Shown: in pieces, positions 60,686 through 64,000 of the stretch
Numbering within the stretch: the first letter of the stretch is position 1
Layout: each line of letters opens with the position of its first letter
Assembly: GCA_000711775.1 (NCBI GenBank)
Contig: ARYC01000231.1
Location: 62,001 to 126,000, forward strand
Direction: 5' to 3'
Length of the DNA stretch: 64,000 nucleotides
Origin: Oxytricha trifallax
Lineage: Eukaryota; Ciliophora; Spirotrichea; Sporadotrichida; Oxytrichidae
Position numbers and translations under genes: made by a program
Notes under the pieces: generated by a model
Databases searched by the model: none
What the model was told of the DNA's origin: nothing
What the model saw: the letters and a program-made list of their open reading frames with translations, nothing else

Positions 60686-62129
60686 TCAAACAAATTTTAT
60701 CTGCTTATCTTTGTGATACCTCTTGAATTTAGCAGTCTGTAGTTGTTCTAGTATATCATCTAATGATTATCTTGGATATGCTGGAGCTTTTACGATGACC
60801 ATCTCAACTATCTTCTTAATTTCATTGCATATTTCATCTTGCTTAATATGTTTAGCAGCCAAACTTATTGATTATTTCTCATGTTTTGGTCCAAACTATG
60901 TCATAATTTCCATATCGCACTCTTAGATAATTGCAGTTACCGCCCAAACATCCCATTATACAGAGCCATTTATCCATTTCTCTCCCATTGGGAAGAATCC
61001 TTGAGTGCCTTAAACCATAGCTTAAGTCACTATCTCTTGTCTTATTGCTCTGTTGAAATCTATGACTACTACTTCTAAAGGGCAGAGATTTAGCATTACA
61101 TTTTCTGGCTTCAAATCTCTATGAACATACCCTAGATCATGGAGCTCTTTCACACCCTTAGTCATATCTGTGAGTATCTCATTCAAATCATCAGGATATC
61201 TATTATGGTAGAGATACTCTCTTAGAGTCATTTCAAACTTCTTGAGTCTCAAAGCAATAAAACCATGACCAAGTATAACTCCGTCGAGCTTAGCTAAGTT
61301 CTTGCATTATCTTTTCTAAGCCTCTCTCAGTACTATGTATTCGTTTGCAAACTCATTTTAATATTGCTCGTTCTTAATGATATACTTGAATGGATATACC
61401 TTTTAAGCGAATTCATAAAAAACTATAAGTTTTACCTTGTTAGGTACGTCAATAATCAAATAGTTTCAATACAGCTGGTTATGTCGACTGCATTTAATGC
61501 AGGTGTATATATTGCTCTTTCTTATAAGCATGCTATTTAAATAACATTTGCTGGTTGGTTCATTGACTCCAATCGCTTCTATCTCTTAAGTCTCTCTTAC
61601 TGTTCTTTTTATGACTCATGAGTGTTTGTTTTTTTTAGCAGATACAAGCTTTTAAGTCTTCTCATCTTTAATCAGGAATTCGCTAAAATGATGCTTTTGC
61701 ACATGCCTCTTTACTTTGGCTGAGTGAGCATAAGACTTCATGCATGTTGTGCACTAATATCTACCATCTATTTTATCATGGTTAAAGTAGATCTTAGCTC
61801 TCCCAGAGTGTACTACTTTGATATGCCTCTTCATGCTAGACTTAGTTGAGAAGAAATTTTAGCAAACTTTAAATTAAAATGTTTTAATTTTTTCTATTGG
61901 TTGCTGTTCCATATCTTCCTCAACCAATTCAACTTATGTCTAAACTTCCATCTCTGCACACTACTTCTTGTTTTAAACTTGAATTATAAAGACCTCAGCT
62001 TCAAACTCTAGAGCTCTTTGCTCAACCTCTTTTTCATTATAAATTACTTCTGGTTTCTTGGATGAGCAAAAGTTGAGCAATGATTAACTGCTCCAAGACA
62101 AACTGCTTTACGATTTAAGTTAGCCGCTA
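60686..62129 (-). pseudogene. TBE zinc-finger/kinase protein, copy C
   Basis: C2H2 fingers (CTTCMKSYAHSAKVKRHV) and a kinase-like domain with YVHRDLKPENVMLNLCPLEV, VVVIDFNRAIRQ and QWDVWAVTAI, ending at TGA 60,688-60,686. The catalytic half (61,260-60,686) is free of lesions. The start codon is changed (ATA for ATG near 62,129), and base losses affect the N-terminal half (for example near 61,865 and 61,630), so the gene as a whole is probably dead. Confidence 0.85.
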
Positions 62130-62694
62130 TGTTTAAATTCAAATTTAAATTTCTATTATTAATAAGTAAAAACCTCACTGGCTATACTAACTTTGTATAG
62201 GAGCTGGCACTGCAACAACAATGGTTGATTCTTAGGTGTTAGACATCATATTTATACTTAGTTTATAACTATAAATTTTCTAATTTTATGCTTAATATTT
62301 TTAATTTTGGTACCAACTGAGAATAAATTCAGGTTGGTACTGGTACCAATTAGGTTTTGAACCAGATTGGAACTTTTCCATTAAAACCTCACTGGATTAA
62401 AACTAGGTACTAATTAAGTTTTGGTACTATTAAATTGGTACCAATTATAATTAAACGAATTTAGTACCAGTACTAATTAAATTAAAACAAATTTAGTACT
62501 AATTCAATGGAACTAAATTGTTAAAAATGGAGCTCCATCTCTGAATTTTGTTTTAGCTTCTCAAACTTTCTCCATGTATCTTTGCAGGGTTGACCTCCTA
62601 CAAGATGCCCATATTTAATAGTAATTTTTAAACAATAGGATCCTGAAGTCTATAAATTATAATTTGAAATTCATTAATAGGAAGAGGAACAAAG

Positions 62695-63478
62695 ATGGAA
62701 TCACTCAATTATCAAATGAAAAGAGATGAAACTCAAGAAAAATCTCAAGATTGAGAAGTAAAGAAAATCTCTAATGATACCTAACTTTTCATGGTAAGAT
62801 AACTAGATGACTATTATCATATTATATAGTTGGCTTATTCCTTCCAACGATAGAAGGTACCAATATTTCCTTCTTAAAAGCAATACTTTGTGAGGAGAAG
62901 AAAGTTTTAAAAATAAAAAAACAAACTAATAGAAAATCCGAACTACCCTGAAATTTCAGTCTCTAATCTTTATGAGGATGCCATATAAGATGAGGAAGTG
63001 GTAGTTTATCTCCCTACCAAGAAACAACTTTCTAATAAACTACCAGAGAAGAGCTTCTTCTTTGGTGTTCTTGGTACAATAAAAGAGGATTATCTCAGAG
63101 AAATTATTGAAGAAGCACATAAGAAACGATATTCTATCTCTCCTGAAGACTAGAAGAAGCAAGGCATTCTAATAAGCTCAGCTTGGCTAGAAGAACTTAA
63201 GAAGCATCCTTATCTTTCAAGTATGCTTTATCATATAACTTTGTAGGAAAATCTGGCACCGGGATATATCTAATGAAAGAGCATGCTAAAGTTCATAGAG
63301 ATAGAAAACATCAGACAGTTCATTAAGTTAGCATGAGACTTTATGAAATAAAAAACTAAAAGATATGAATATTGATGCAGGAGATGGCTGTAAGAGAAGA
63401 AACTTAAGGCCTGTCAAGCCTTAAGAAGAAGAAAAGAAAGTGAAGCCTATTCACATTAAGGGTTAATTTAATATGTGA
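62695..63478 (+). pseudogene. TBE 22 kDa-type ORF, copy C
   Basis: From ATG 62695 (MESLNYQMKRDETQEK) the frame soon meets a TGA (about 62,752) and shifts; conserved downstream parts include EVVVYLPTKKQLSNKLPEKS (about 63,000). It ends at TGA 63,476-63,478, shared with copy A. Function unknown. Confidence 0.65.
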
Positions 63479-63484
63479 ACTATT

Positions 63485-64000
63485 TCATTCATTTAATTCT
63501 AAAACTTATTAATAAACATTCATTCTTCCCTCTCTCGCATAAATTGTTATCTTATCTACTCTCACTCTCTTACAGCTGCTTTGAATCAACTCTTCTGTGT
63601 CAATGGGCAAGTTATGCATAAGATGATACAGCAGCAGCTTCTTGTAGTAAGTCTTGATTTAACCCCAGTAAAATTAATTCCATTAAATTATGGGCTATAA
63701 GGAACGTTGTATACAGGAGTTATGTTTTACTCTTCATAAGCTTTCTTAGACTCCTTAGTCTTATGAACTGGTAAGTTATCAACAAGCTCATCCTCGCTTA
63801 ACAGAGCGAGGATGAAAAACATAGCTTTCTAAGCCTTCACTTTTACCTGCTAAAATTGCATTGGTGACAACCTTCACTTTTTAGTCATAAGCTTCAATGT
63901 TATCATACTTCTTGTACCATGACTCATTAATAAAGGTGTTGAAGGTGAATACAGCTTCATCAGCTGCATGAACTTGATGTTATTATCAATAGCTCTCTGC
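63485..64000 (-). CDS. TBE transposase, copy C, C-terminal part (partial)
   Basis: Reads the second catalytic Asp intact (ELVDNLPVHKTKESKKAY) and the NVPYSPQFNGIEF Glu region, ending at TGA 63,487-63,485. The N-terminal part is beyond the window. There is an apparent frame change near the LALCEDE-like stretch at about 63,800, so activity is uncertain. Confidence 0.8.

Larger units (their letters stand above)
60547..64000. mobile_element. TBE: TBE-type transposon, copy C (runs off the window)
   Basis: Left end CAAAACCCCAAAGTCCCTT, then the same subterminal sequence as copy A (ATAGTTGGGGTCTTATTGGG). The gene order is kinase (minus), 22 kDa-type (plus), transposase (minus, cut by the window end), the same orientation as copy A. 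Confidence 0.92.

Noticed and set aside
1..64000. CRISPR arrays, tRNA and rRNA genes, bacterial operons.
   Set aside because: No regularly spaced direct repeats, cloverleaf or rRNA core sequence was found, and ribosome-binding-site patterns do not apply to this eukaryotic DNA.

Overview
The window looks like germline (micronuclear) DNA of a spirotrich ciliate close to Oxytricha or Stylonychia. Three things point there. Clear protein families can only be read if TAA and TAG mean glutamine and TGA is the stop. Three copies of a TBE-type transposon occur, two with ends that start with the C4A4 telomere-like motif. Short, more GC-rich coding islands lie in both orientations in very AT-rich DNA, as macronuclear-destined segments (MDSs) do. 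The organism is an inference; no rRNA, tRNA or complete housekeeping gene was seen.

Layout: 1-2.1 kb is AT-rich and holds a 550 bp palindromic repeat. 2,164-12,597 is a 10.4 kb transposon with perfect 126 bp terminal inverted repeats (TIRs). It encodes an intact DD34E transposase, an unknown coiled-coil protein and a SecA-like ATPase. 13.6-15.2 kb is a decayed gene of unknown function. 15.8-17.4 kb is a LINE-like element that carries only a 478-codon ORF without reverse transcriptase. 18,050-24,233 is a Rep/SF3-helicase element with about 342 bp TIRs; a TBE (20,044-24,126) has inserted into its right TIR with an ATT target duplication. 24.2-35 kb is mostly AT-rich, with a LINE tail and several small coding islands. 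35.1-40 kb has three stronger coding blocks: an acidic-tailed protein, the C-terminal part of a DD34E transposase, and a Gln/Asn-rich protein. 40.8-42.3 kb is an old LINE ORF, followed by a 620 bp near-perfect palindrome. 43.7-49.6 kb holds more coding islands and a second large palindrome. 49.8-52.7 kb is a truncated TBE. 52.7-57.4 kb has an unknown coding stretch, an old LINE-like ORF and a LINE reverse-transcriptase remnant. 59.2-60.2 kb is a decayed zinc-finger plus MT-A70 methyltransferase gene. 60.5 kb to the end is a third TBE.

Together the window is a germline-limited mobile-element graveyard with scattered MDS-like islands. Most element genes are damaged; the 10.4 kb transposon and the LINE 478-codon ORF are the best preserved. 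Splice-like GT...AG introns of 29-43 bp are visible in several genes. All translations were done by eye, so frameshift positions are approximate.
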